DNA of 64,000 nucleotides from Bacillota bacterium. Its GTDB lineage: Bacteria > Bacillota > Clostridia > Lachnospirales > Lachnospiraceae. Positions 43,104 to 53,400 of this stretch are shown here, piece by piece. The position numbers and the translations under genes are program-made. The notes under the pieces were generated by a model, which searched no databases, was not told where the DNA came from, and was given only the letters and a program-made list of their open reading frames with translations. The stretch spans positions 1 to 64,000 of the forward strand of contig JAEXNR010000062.1 in NCBI GenBank assembly GCA_023439505.1. Reading direction: 5' to 3'. Each line of letters begins with the position of its first letter. Within the stretch, counting starts at the first letter, position 1.

Positions 43104-44813
43104 TTCATGCAGGAGTTTAAAAAAGGAATGGATATTTCCTTTCTTCCAGAGCTGGAAGATAAGGGAATGAAAATCAGGGATTTCGATGGAAAGGAAATAG
43201 ATGCATTTGATCTTGCAAAAAAATACGGGGTGAATTCAATTCGTCTCAGACTCTGGAATAATCCTGAAAATGTTGAGGAATCAAAAGGCTATTGCAGCCT
43301 GGCAGATACCATTGCGATGGCAAAAAGAATCAAAGCGCATCAGATGGGATTTATGCTGAATTTTCATTATTCGGATTTCTGGGCGGATCCGGGAAAACAG
43401 AGAAAGCCAAAAGCCTGGGAGAAATTAAACGTTACGGAATTAAAAGAAGCAGTGTACACCTATACAAGAGATACGCTATTGACTTTAAAGGAAGAGGGAG
43501 TTCTTCCGGCAATCGTGCAGATCGGGAATGAGATTCGAAGCGGGCTGCTTTTTCCCGAAGGAGAGCTTCCTGATTATATAGGGATGGTCGGGCTGGTGAA
43601 TGCCGGGATTCAGGGAGCCAGAGCAGTTGCGGATTCGAATACCATGAAAGTTATGATTCATTTGGACCAGGGGGGACGTTATTTTTATATCAAAGATTGG
43701 TTTGACAGGGCATTTGAGGCAGGTTTGGAGGATTTTGATTTGATAGGACTGTCATACTATCCGTTTTGGCATGGAACCTTCACGGATTTAAAGGAGACAT
43801 TAGACAAGCTGGTTATGAATTATCAGAAACCGCTTATGATTGTTGAGACAGCCCATGCATGGAGAAAAAGTTCACATGGATTTATCGATGAAGTCCAGGA
43901 GAAAATTGCAGGAGTTCCAGCAACACCAAAGGGACAGAAGAAGGTTTTAGACTTAGTGATGAATATTACAGCGTCCCTTCCGAATCAGATGGGATGTGGT
44001 GTGTATTATTGGGAACCTCTTTGTATTTCACAACAAGGAGAAGGCGGGTGGTCTGAAAATATGGGACTTCTCGATGAGAACGGTCAGGTCATGGAAGGAA
44101 TTCATGCTTTTGCTTTCAGCAGAGAAAAGCTTCGCGGCAAGGAACCGGCGAAAGTATATGAAGCGCCACTTCTACAAGTGGAGGAAGGAGAACACCCGGT
44201 TCTTCCAAAACAGCTATCGGTACTATATTATGATGGCACCTTAGAAAAGAAACCGGTAATCTGGCAGACGGATTTGCCTGAATGGACGGAAGGAACCTAT
44301 TCCATCCAGGGAAAGATAGAAGGAATAACAGAACCCGTCAGCTGCATAATTCAGGTATTCAAAGAAATACCCGTCAGAAAGAATTTGATTTCAGATCCGA
44401 ACTGGGATGACGGGCTGACCCAGTGGGAACTGGATAAATCAGAGGAGCAGGTTCTTGCTCAGCTTTTTCCGGAATTTGCAGATCCTTTTCCGGCACCGCC
44501 GCTCAATGCGATTCGGGTGGAAGCTCCAAAGAATTTTACCTTTTGCATCAGCCAGCAGGTGACCATTACCAAGGAAGACTATTATAATCTGCAGGTAGAA
44601 TATAAAGGAACAGATACTACGAATGTGGAGATACGTTTATTTATAAAAACATCAGAAGAGATCTGTGAGACAATAATTCATCCGACCGAACATGAATGGG
44701 AAGTGTATGAAGTGAATCATGTCTTATGTAAACCCGGAAAAATAACAGTTGGTATAAAAATAGTATCACCCCCGGTCTATGGGCTGATGCGAAAATTTCA
44801 ACTTTATTCATAA
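43104..44813 (+). CDS. GH53 endo-beta-1,4-galactanase without signal peptide
   Basis: About 569 residues. GH53 barrel to ~residue 345 with RLRLWNNPE, NFHYSDFWADPGKQRKPKAW, acid/base Glu ~143 in VQIGNEIRSG, and nucleophile Glu ~248 in MIVETAHAW. Then an Ig-like Big_4-type domain (LSVLYYDGTLEKKPVIWQTD LPEWTEGTYSI) and a C-terminal jelly-roll CBM-like domain. No signal peptide is present, so it should be cytosolic, unusual for a family that normally works outside the cell. ATG 43104 is 10 nt after AAGGAG; ATG 43095 is also possible but too close. Likely acts on imported galacto-oligomers, with GH42 next. Confidence 0.9.
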   Translation, partial: FMQEFKKGMDISFLPELEDKGMKIRDFDGKEIDAFDLAKKYGVNSIRLRLWNNPENVEESKGYCSLADTIAMAKRIKAHQMGFMLNFHYSDFWADPGKQRKPKAWEKLNVTELKEAVYTYTRDTLLTLKEEGVLPAIVQIGNEIRSGLLFPEGELPDYIGMVGLVNAGIQGARAVADSNTMKVMIHLDQGGRYFYIKDWFDRAFEAGLEDFDLIGLSYYPFWHGTFTDLKETLDKLVMNYQKPLMIVETAHAWRKSSHGFIDEVQEKIAGVPATPKGQKKVLDLVMNITASLPNQMGCGVYYWEPLCISQQGEGGWSENMGLLDENGQVMEGIHAFAFSREKLRGKEPAKVYEAPLLQVEEGEHPVLPKQLSVLYYDGTLEKKPVIWQTDLPEWTEGTYSIQGKIEGITEPVSCIIQVFKEIPVRKNLISDPNWDDGLTQWELDKSEEQVLAQLFPEFADPFPAPPLNAIRVEAPKNFTFCISQQVTITKEDYYNLQVEYKGTDTTNVEIRLFIKTSEEICETIIHPTEHEWEVYEVNHVLCKPGKITVGIKIVSPPVYGLMRKFQLYS

Positions 44814-44898
44814 TTAATTTTATCTGCAAGTAGTAATATAGTGTCATTGGTATATGAAGTTTCCCCATGTACCATAAAAAATAAAAGGGAGTAATGAT

Positions 44899-46917
44899 GT
44901 GATGGAACAAACAGGATTTATTTATGGTGGAGATTATAATCCGGAGCAGTGGTTGGATACACCGGAGATTTTAGAACAGGATATAGAATACATGAAGGCA
45001 GCCCATATTAATGAAGTAACCCTTGGAGTATTTTCCTGGTCAATCTTAGAGCCACGGGAGAATGTCTATGAATTTGACTGGTTAAAGCAGATTCTTGATA
45101 ATCTTTACGAGAATGGAATTTCTGCCATATTATCAACACCGTCCGCAGCCAGGCCAAAGTGGCTGGCAGACGCTTATCCGGAGGTCCTTCGGGTAAATGC
45201 AGACCGTACCAAAGATCTGTTTGGCGGACGGCATAATCACTGCTATACCTCTCCTGTATACCGTGAGGCAGTTTATAAGATTAACCGAAAACTAAGTGAG
45301 CAGTTTGGAAATCATCCGGCTGTGACCATCTGGCATATATCCAACGAATTCAGTGGGGAGTGTCATTGTCCATTGTGCCAGACGGCTTTTAGACAGTGGC
45401 TTGAAAAAAAATATGGATCAATTGAAGCTCTGAATAAGGCATGGAATACCATCTTCTGGAGTCACACTTACCAGAACTTTGCCCAGTTGGAAAGCCCGTC
45501 CCCCAGGGGGGAACAGGAACTTCACGGATTGAATCTGGACTGGAAAAGATTTGTTACTGACCAAACGTTAGATTTTGCTTCCTGGGAGAAAAAAGCCATT
45601 AGGGATGGAGGCTCAAAACTCCCTGCTACCTGCAATATGATGTATGATTATAAGGGCCTGAATTATCATAAATTCAAGGATGTGATCGAGATTGCATCCT
45701 GGGATAATTATCCGAACTGGCATAAACGGGAGGAGAAAGAAACAGTACTGGATACAGCGTTTCAACATGATTACATAAGAAGTCTTCTAAAAAAACCGTT
45801 CCTTTTGATGGAATCCTGCCCGACCTCTACAAACTGGCAAAGTGTCAGTAAGTTAAAACGTCCAGGAATGTTAAGTGCGGCTTCCCTGCAGGCGATTTCA
45901 CATGGTTCAGACAGTGTTCAGTATTTTCAGATTCGACAGAGCCGCGGTGCCAGCGAGAAATTCCACGGTGCAGTGATTGACCATTATGGAGGCATGGATA
46001 CCAGAGTGTTCAAAGAAGTCACAGAAGTGGGAAAGCAGTTGATCCTGCTTTCAGAAATTGCGGGGAGCACGACGAAAGCAAGAGTAGCCATTCTCCATGA
46101 CTGCGAAAGCCTTTGGGCGATGGAGGATTCCCAGGGACCAAGAAACAAGGGCCTGCACTATAAGGATACGCTGAAAAAGATGTATCATGGGTTACGAATG
46201 CTTGGATTAAATGTAGATATTCTGGATATGGAAGAAGAATTAAAGGACTATGACATAATTTTTGCACCAATGCTTTATATGCTCCGTAATGATATGGAAC
46301 TGGTAATCCGTAATTATGTCGCTGCAGGGGGAACTTTCGTCATGACTTACTGGTCAGGAATCGTAAACGAAAATGATCTGTGCTATTTGGGTGGAACGCC
46401 ACATCAGCTTATGGATGTTTTTGGACTGCAAAGCACAGAACTGGATGCTCTTTACGATGATGATCAAAACTATGGTAAATCAACAGGGGTGTTTTTTGAT
46501 GAGGATAAGCAGTATGAATGTAAGAATTTCTGTGATCTGGTCCGGATAAATTCTGCAGAGATACTTCTTACCTTTGCATCAGATTTTTATGCGGGTTATC
46601 CGGCATTCGTACGGAATTCCTATGGAAAGGGTACAGCTTACTATATCTGTGCGGATTTTGAAGAAAGTTTCTATGATGATCTGTGTAAAAAACTGGCAGA
46701 GGAAAAAGAACAGCTTCCCATACCCTTTACGATACCTGAAGGAGTGTCGGTTACGTCAAGAGAGAATAGCAGGAAAAGATTCCTGTTTATACAAAATTTC
46801 AATGAAGAAGCATTCTGTGTCAGCCAGCTGGATACGGACTGGAAGCTCCTTATGGGATCTGATACCGGAGTGATTGGACAATATGAAACAGCTGTATACT
46901 GGACAGAAAACTGCTAA
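44899..46917 (+). CDS. GH42 beta-galactosidase
   Basis: 672 residues, normal for GH42. YGGDYNPEQW start; acid/base Glu ~150 in WHISNEFSGECHC; nucleophile Glu ~305 in LLMESCPTSTNW. The zinc-site cysteines are present (HNHCYTS; CHCPLC). A trimerisation domain follows from ~390 (ARVAILHDCESLWAM). No signal peptide: cytosolic, releasing galactose from galacto-oligosaccharides. Start is GTG 44899 (GGGAG 7 nt upstream) or ATG 44902. Same direction and close spacing as the GH53 gene suggest one operon. Confidence 0.94.
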   Translation: MMEQTGFIYGGDYNPEQWLDTPEILEQDIEYMKAAHINEVTLGVFSWSILEPRENVYEFDWLKQILDNLYENGISAILSTPSAARPKWLADAYPEVLRVNADRTKDLFGGRHNHCYTSPVYREAVYKINRKLSEQFGNHPAVTIWHISNEFSGECHCPLCQTAFRQWLEKKYGSIEALNKAWNTIFWSHTYQNFAQLESPSPRGEQELHGLNLDWKRFVTDQTLDFASWEKKAIRDGGSKLPATCNMMYDYKGLNYHKFKDVIEIASWDNYPNWHKREEKETVLDTAFQHDYIRSLLKKPFLLMESCPTSTNWQSVSKLKRPGMLSAASLQAISHGSDSVQYFQIRQSRGASEKFHGAVIDHYGGMDTRVFKEVTEVGKQLILLSEIAGSTTKARVAILHDCESLWAMEDSQGPRNKGLHYKDTLKKMYHGLRMLGLNVDILDMEEELKDYDIIFAPMLYMLRNDMELVIRNYVAAGGTFVMTYWSGIVNENDLCYLGGTPHQLMDVFGLQSTELDALYDDDQNYGKSTGVFFDEDKQYECKNFCDLVRINSAEILLTFASDFYAGYPAFVRNSYGKGTAYYICADFEESFYDDLCKKLAEEKEQLPIPFTIPEGVSVTSRENSRKRFLFIQNFNEEAFCVSQLDTDWKLLMGSDTGVIGQYETAVYWTENC

Positions 46918-47185
46918 GCTTGATAATCAAAGGAAGGAGGTGGACAAAAGCCCGGGAGAATATCTGCGTTAATAAGGAAATTTCAACAGAGTGTACATAA
47001 GATTACAGGAAATACTTACATCGTATGTTACAAAAATGATGGTAAGGGTAAAGCGTGAATTATGAAAAACTAATTCACACATTGAATTTATGCGTGCAAG
47101 CAAGCAGCACGCGTGGACGCTAGTGAATTCAAATAAAATGTACAATTGGTGTAATTTTAATTTTAATGGGTAGGGGGTAAAAAGA
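46918..47185 (+). promoter_or_regulatory. Structured leader before the secreted GH53 genes
   Basis: GTGAATT (47055-47061) can pair with AATTCAC (47072-47078); the latter can instead pair with GTGAATT at 47123-47129, enclosing a GCGTGC/GCACGC hairpin (47092-47112). The two folds exclude each other. The inner hairpin and the GTGGACGCTAGTG tail match the small hairpin repeat at 9283-9325. No clear promoter is seen. Confidence 0.5.
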
Positions 47186-48973
47186 ATGAATAAAACAATT
47201 AAGAAATTATGTAAGGTTGTAATCTCTCTTATGCTGGCAGTTGTCCTAACAATTAGCGGTGGTCTGGACGAAACAGGAAGAGCATACGCATTTACTTCTA
47301 TTTCGGGGGTATCTCAAATATCCAATATGCCGGGCGATTTTATCCGGGGTGTGGATATATCTACCGTTCTAGCATTAGAGAATAGTGGGGTGCGGTATAA
47401 GTATTTAGATGGTAGCAGCGGTAATATTTTTGATATTCTTGCAGGTGCGGGAGTGAATTATGTCAGAATCCGTATCTGGAATAATCCATATGATTCTGTT
47501 GCCCCCTATAAGGGATATGGCGGAGGAAACAGTGATCTGTATACTGCCAAAGTTCTTGGTAAGAGAGCAACGGATGCAGGAATGAAGGTTTTTATTGATT
47601 TCCATTATTCTGATTTTTGGACAGATCCGGCGAAGCACTATGCACCAAAGGCATGGGCGAACTACAGTCTTCAATACAAAAAGGATGCTGTTTACAACTT
47701 CACTTACAATTCCTTGCAAGAATTATTAAACTATGGTGTTAATGTACAAATGGTCCAGATTGGAAATGAAACGAATGGTTCTATGTGCGGTGTTGGCGGC
47801 TTATTTGATGGAGTTTGGAATCTGAGTACAGGTGTTGCAGATTTAATGAAGCAGGGGTGCTATGCGGTAGATGATATAAAGTCTGCTTATGGAAGAAATA
47901 TATTAAAGGTGCTGCATTTTACCGCGCTGGTTGCCAACGGGGAATGGTATGCACAACAGGTCAATGCAATGGGTATAAATTATGATGTATTTGCTGCATC
48001 CTTCTATCCTATGTGGGATGGTACTACTACGGATATGACTACGGTTCTCACGAACATTGCAAGAACCTATAACAAAAAAGTGATGGTGGCTGAAACAGCT
48101 TATCCATACACATTTGATGATGCAGACGGTTCTATGAATAGTATTTATGATAGCTCAGCTATGAGATACTCAAATTATTCTGTTAGTGTTTCGGGACAAG
48201 CGCAAGCACTTCACGATGTATTTAACGGTATTGCGCAGGTAAATGCTTCCTTACCCGGATATGGTCTGGGTGCTTTCTACTGGGAGCCTTCATGGATTGG
48301 GACTGACAGCTTTGCATGGGGAACGTTTGGTACCGGCTGGGCATCCTCTTCTTCGGGAAATTATGAATTAATGTACCATCCGACAGTAGAGCATTTTTCC
48401 ACGACGGATCAAGGAAGTTCGTGGGATAATATGACATTATTTGATCATGGAGGGAAGGCAACAAATGCCTTGTATGTATTTAATGACATTCGCGGTGTGG
48501 ATAGTGTAACCACGTCAGGTAGTTCCGGCAATTTGGATGGTACCTATTACATCAAGAGCTATTACAGTGGGCTATATCTGGATGTGGATAATGGTTCATC
48601 TTCAAATAATGCAAATATCCAGCAATATAGTTATTTGGGAACGAACAGACAGAAGTTTAAACTGGTGAAAGGATCTGATGGCTATTATACCATCTACACA
48701 GGTGCTTCCGGCTATTCAAAGGTTGTGGATATAGCCGCAAGGAGCACTGCCGATGGAGCTAACGTATTGCAGTATACTTCATCCGGTGCACAAAACCAGA
48801 AATTTGAAATTGTACAAGTACAAGATGGCGTTTATGCAATTAAGACGAGGGTTACGAACAGTGCCTCCTGTCTTGATGTATACAATTGGAGTACGGACTC
48901 CGGCGGAAATATTGTCCAGTGGACCTATTGGGGCGGCGCATGCCAGCTTTGGTATTTGGAAAAAACAGCTTAA
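47186..48973 (+). CDS. Secreted GH53 endo-galactanase with ricin-type lectin domain
   Basis: 595 residues. Signal peptide (LCKVVISLMLAVVLTISGG, likely cut after AYA). GH53 domain ~48-440: FIRGVDISTVLALENSG, VRIRIWNNPYD, DFHYSDFWTDPAKHYAPKAW, acid/base Glu195 in QMVQIGNETNG, nucleophile Glu303 in VMVAETAYPY. Residues ~450-595 form a RicinB_lectin-type CBM13 with three repeats (YYIKSYYSGLYLDVDNG, ...QKFEIVQ, CLDVYNW...CQLWYLE), likely for binding galactose-rich polymers. ATG follows GTAGGGGG. First of three exported galactanases in a row; cuts beta-1,4-galactan outside the cell. Confidence 0.94.
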   Translation: MNKTIKKLCKVVISLMLAVVLTISGGLDETGRAYAFTSISGVSQISNMPGDFIRGVDISTVLALENSGVRYKYLDGSSGNIFDILAGAGVNYVRIRIWNNPYDSVAPYKGYGGGNSDLYTAKVLGKRATDAGMKVFIDFHYSDFWTDPAKHYAPKAWANYSLQYKKDAVYNFTYNSLQELLNYGVNVQMVQIGNETNGSMCGVGGLFDGVWNLSTGVADLMKQGCYAVDDIKSAYGRNILKVLHFTALVANGEWYAQQVNAMGINYDVFAASFYPMWDGTTTDMTTVLTNIARTYNKKVMVAETAYPYTFDDADGSMNSIYDSSAMRYSNYSVSVSGQAQALHDVFNGIAQVNASLPGYGLGAFYWEPSWIGTDSFAWGTFGTGWASSSSGNYELMYHPTVEHFSTTDQGSSWDNMTLFDHGGKATNALYVFNDIRGVDSVTTSGSSGNLDGTYYIKSYYSGLYLDVDNGSSSNNANIQQYSYLGTNRQKFKLVKGSDGYYTIYTGASGYSKVVDIAARSTADGANVLQYTSSGAQNQKFEIVQVQDGVYAIKTRVTNSASCLDVYNWSTDSGGNIVQWTYWGGACQLWYLEKTA

Positions 48974-48995
48974 TGTGTCAATTGGGAGGATTTGT

Positions 48996-50285
48996 ATGAG
49001 GAGAGCTCTCATAAAACTATTGGTTCTGTGCTTCAGTACAGGTCTTTGCTCCACAGCTTTCTCAGGCTGTGGAGCAGCAATCACATTTCCACTTCCAGAG
49101 GGGCCTCTGGAAGCTGATATAGATGTGGAACCCATCGCAGACATTTCTGATGACTTTATCCGAGGTATGGATGCATCTTCTGTTCTCGTACTCGAGAACA
49201 GCGGCGTTACTTATTATAACTATGAAGGCAGGGAACAGGATGTCTTCATGACTTTAGCGCAATCCGGTGTAAATTACATACGTTTGCGGGTATGGAATGA
49301 TCCGTATGACGAAAACGGCAATGGATATGGTGGCGGTAATAATGATATTGCTACTGCTATCGAACTTGGAAAACGAGCATCCCGATATGGAATGAAGGTA
49401 TGTATTGATTTCCATTATTCGGATTTCTGGGCTGATCCTAAAAGACAACATGTACCTAAGGCTTGGAAAGGCATGAGTAATGATGAAAAATGCAAGGCAC
49501 TCTATGAATTTACGATAAAAAGCCTTACGGAACTTCTTGATGCAGGTGTAAATGTGGGAATGGTTCAGATTGGGAATGAAATCAATAAGGGTATGTCCGG
49601 TGAAAGATCCCTTCCTTCGGTTTTAAATCTATTGCAATCAGGAAGTCGTGCAGTTCGTGAAATATCTATGACTTACAAAAAAACGATTCAGATTGCAGTA
49701 CATTATACGAATATTGAGGATACCAGAGGAATCGATCGCATCGCTTCTAGTCTGACAGAATTTGGTCTTGATTATGATATCTTTGCGTTATCTTATTATC
49801 CCTTCTGGGATGGGACCAACGAGAACATGCAGACTGTCGCAAAGAACCTACAAGAAAAACATGGGAAAAATGTAGTAATTGCTGAAACCTCCTATTGTTA
49901 TACTTCTGAGGACGGTGATGGCTGTGGGAATAGCTTAACCGGCATCAATGACCTGGTTGATGGTTATGCTGCCACCGTGCAAGGACAAGCCAGTATGATT
50001 CGTGATATCTGTGCGGCGGCAAATGAAGTCGGTGTGCTTGGTATATTCTATTGGGAGGGTACATGGATTCCGGTTGGAGAGGCAGCGGCAGATAATTCTC
50101 CAATTTGGGAAGCGTTCGGAAGTGGCTGGGCAAGCAGCTACGCGGCTGATTATGACCCGCTGGAAGCAGGATTGTATTATGGGGGCTGTTCCTGGGATAA
50201 TCAGGCAATGTTTGATTTTAAGGGTCATCCGCTGGCATCCCTAAATATATTCAAGTATTTGAAATATGGTGCAGCCATATCTTAG
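48996..50285 (+). CDS. GH53 endo-galactanase, lipoprotein form
   Basis: 429 residues. Signal peptide with lipobox AFSGC, so it is probably tethered to the cell surface. Single GH53 domain: DFIRGMDASSVLVLENSG, LRVWNDPYDENGNGYGGGNN, DFHYSDFWADPKRQHVPKAW, acid/base Glu195 in VQIGNEINKG, nucleophile Glu297 in VVIAETSYCY. ATG 48996 follows GGGAGGA; a longer in-frame extension from 48753 only overlaps the previous gene and is rejected. Only 22 nt separate it from the previous gene: same operon. Confidence 0.93.
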   Translation: MRRALIKLLVLCFSTGLCSTAFSGCGAAITFPLPEGPLEADIDVEPIADISDDFIRGMDASSVLVLENSGVTYYNYEGREQDVFMTLAQSGVNYIRLRVWNDPYDENGNGYGGGNNDIATAIELGKRASRYGMKVCIDFHYSDFWADPKRQHVPKAWKGMSNDEKCKALYEFTIKSLTELLDAGVNVGMVQIGNEINKGMSGERSLPSVLNLLQSGSRAVREISMTYKKTIQIAVHYTNIEDTRGIDRIASSLTEFGLDYDIFALSYYPFWDGTNENMQTVAKNLQEKHGKNVVIAETSYCYTSEDGDGCGNSLTGINDLVDGYAATVQGQASMIRDICAAANEVGVLGIFYWEGTWIPVGEAAADNSPIWEAFGSGWASSYAADYDPLEAGLYYGGCSWDNQAMFDFKGHPLASLNIFKYLKYGAAIS

Positions 50286-50469
50286 GAGTGTTCTTTGTTT
50301 GAGGCTAAACCGGATCATCGTATTTGAGATCGGGGATTAATAGTTACAGGATGGTGACGGGAATTTAAACATGCGGATGGACGTAAGATCTAATTGTCAT
50401 AGCTTCTATAGAAAAATGGGTATTATGAGCGTATCGGAACGCGTAGCTAATAATGAAATGGGGAAAAGT

Positions 50470-53400
50470 ATGAAAAAAAATAGGTATAAGAAATTAATTA
50501 GTCTGCTTTTGGTCGTAGTAATCGTAGTGTCGATGATACCGTACAGTTCGGTGAAAGCAGTAGAGGAGGCTGCAACCGGATATATAGCCAATGCAGGATT
50601 TGAAAGGGATATCTGGTCTGTCGATGCAGGCTGGAATATTAATTGCGACTGGAATAATGTTGAGATTGGCTGGCAGAAATATGCAGACAATACATCAATA
50701 GCAGCCGGATCTGGCGCGTATTGCTTTAAATTCTGGGTTAAGGATACCGCACCTGTATCACAGAATATAACGATAAGTCAGACGCTCAATGACTTACCAG
50801 CAGGAGTATATACCTTATCAGGAAAGATTATGGGAGGAGCTGATGTCAGTTTTTACACGGAAACGGTATCAGGGGCAGCAATCACAGTTGTTCCCGGCCC
50901 GGCAGTCACTACGACCGGATGGAATAATTGGGACACTTTTACGATGAAGGATATTGTAATTACTGCGGATGGAACTGATCTTCCGATTGGAATAGTAATG
51001 AGCGGTATGGCAGGTGCTTATGGATATGTGGATGATATCACCATAACGAGGCAGGAGCCATATGAAATAAGTATGTCAAATGGAAGTTTCGAAAACGGAG
51101 ATATTACGAATTGGACACTCAGTCTGGCTGCAGGAGATAACGTTGGAAGTGAAGTATATATGGATGAGTGGTCAGATAATAAAACATACATGTTTAAACT
51201 TTGGAATTATTCCGAAGAAGATACAGCATTTTCATTATCACGGACAATTGTAGACTTAGAACCCGGAATTTATAAAGCAGCCGGTGATTTTATGGGGAAG
51301 GAAGGGAGTTCGGGACTCACCCTTAATGCCGGAAGCGTCAGTGGAGGTGCAATTGTAACGACAGGCTGGGATAAGTGGTCTACGATAGAAACAGAACAGT
51401 TTACGGTAGGAGAGGAAGGAATTGTTTCGATTAGCATATCGGGTAATATTACGATTGGTTATTGGGGAGATATTGACAATATTAAATTATATAAATTGGA
51501 TGGTGCGCCAACAAATATTCCGGATCCGGTCGATGCCAACATCTATGTGAAGAGAGTGGATGGACTTTCGACTGATTTTATCAAGGGAGTTGATATATCG
51601 AGTATTATTTCAGAGGAAGATAGTGGCGTAAAGTTCTATAATGAAGCAGGTGCTGAGCAGGATATCTTTGATACCTTGGCGGGTGCCGGTGTAAATTATA
51701 TCCGTGCCCGTGTATGGAACGATCCTTATGACGCGAAAGGAAATGGATATGGTGGCGGTAATTGTGATCTGCAGAAAGCGATAACCATTGGAAAAAGAGC
51801 CACTGAGTATGGAATGAAGCTGTTGATCGACTTCCACTACTCCGACATCTGGGCTGATCCCGAAAAGCAGCAGGCGCCCAAAGCATGGGCCGATATGAAG
51901 ATAGAGGATAAAAAAAGCGCCTTATACCAATATACCAAACAATCACTTCAGGCTTTTTTGGATGCCGGTGTGGATGTTGGAATGGTACAAATCGGAAATG
52001 AAACGAATAACGGTATGTGCGGGGAGAAATCCTGGGAGAACATGTGTGCCTTATTTAGTCAGGGGAGTAAGGCTGTAAGAGATATCTGCGCGGAGAATGC
52101 AGGTCAAAATATTTTGGTCGCACTTCATTTTACTATCCCGGAGACAGCCGGACGTTATATGGGGTATGCCAAGACCCTATTTGATTACGGTGTGGATTAT
52201 GATGTCTTTGCAAGCTCTTATTATCCATACTGGAATGGATCCTTATCAAATCTGACAAATGTGTTAAAGAATGTAGCGACTACCTATAACAAAAAGGTTA
52301 TGGTTGCCGAAACAGCATATCCATTCACGCTGAAAGACGGAGATGGAAATGGGAATAATATCGGGGAAGGCTCAGAATTGGCTGCTTATCCGGCAACAGT
52401 TCAGGGACAGGCAACTGCAATAAGGGATGTAATTCAAGCGATTGCGGATATAGGGGAAGCAGGGCTTGGAATGTTTTATTGGGAGCCGGCATGGATCCCG
52501 GTGGGACCTGCCAGCCAGATTGAAGAGAATAGAATTCTTTGGGAGCGGTATGGTTCAGGAGTGGCTTCCAGTTATGCGCAGGAATATAATCCTACAATTA
52601 CCTGGTACGGAGGTTCCTCATGGGATAATCAGGCATTATTTGATTATTCAGGAAAACCTTTAGATTCTTTATATGTATTTAATTATGTGAATACGGGGAC
52701 GGTTACTGCTATCAAAATTGATGCGGTTGAAACCATTACGAAACTGAGTTATCTTGGGGAGACAATTCAATTACCGGATACGGTTGTTGCAACTTATAAT
52801 AATATGACCAGGGCCGGTCTTGCGGTTGTGTGGAATGTAACGGAATTAGAAGCTGCAATGAATGGAGGCATCGGTACCTATACAATTCATGGAAGTGTTA
52901 CAGGAACTGACTTAACAACGTATTGTACCGTAACGGTTGATCCGGTACCTCCAACAAATTATGTGGTAAATCCCGGTTTTGAGGATAGTGATCGCAGCAT
53001 GTGGAATATAACTTATCCCGATGGTAGCGCTCATACGGATTTTGCAGAAAATACGGATCCTAAGACAGGTAACTATTCCTTGCATTACTATTCTGTAGAA
53101 GGCGTTAATTTTAAAGCAGAGCAAACCATCACCGGTTTACTGCCGGGGTATTACAGCTTTAATCTGTATCTGCAGGGCGGGGATGCAGGAACAACGCCTG
53201 ATATGTACATTTATGCTGAGGCAGAAGGACGAACCTACAAAGAAATGACTGGTGTAAACGGTTGGGTACAGTGGAGAAATCCTGAAATTGACAGTATTTA
53301 TGTGAAGGATGGAACAGTTACGATTGGAGTAGTAATCCAATGTGCCGGCGGCGGATGGGGAACGTTGGATGATTTTTACCTATACCGAACAGGGGATATA

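Noticed and set aside
48753..48995. N-terminal extension of the second exported GH53
   Set aside because: It overlaps the previous gene in another frame; the ATG at 48996 has a strong site and starts a lipoprotein signal.
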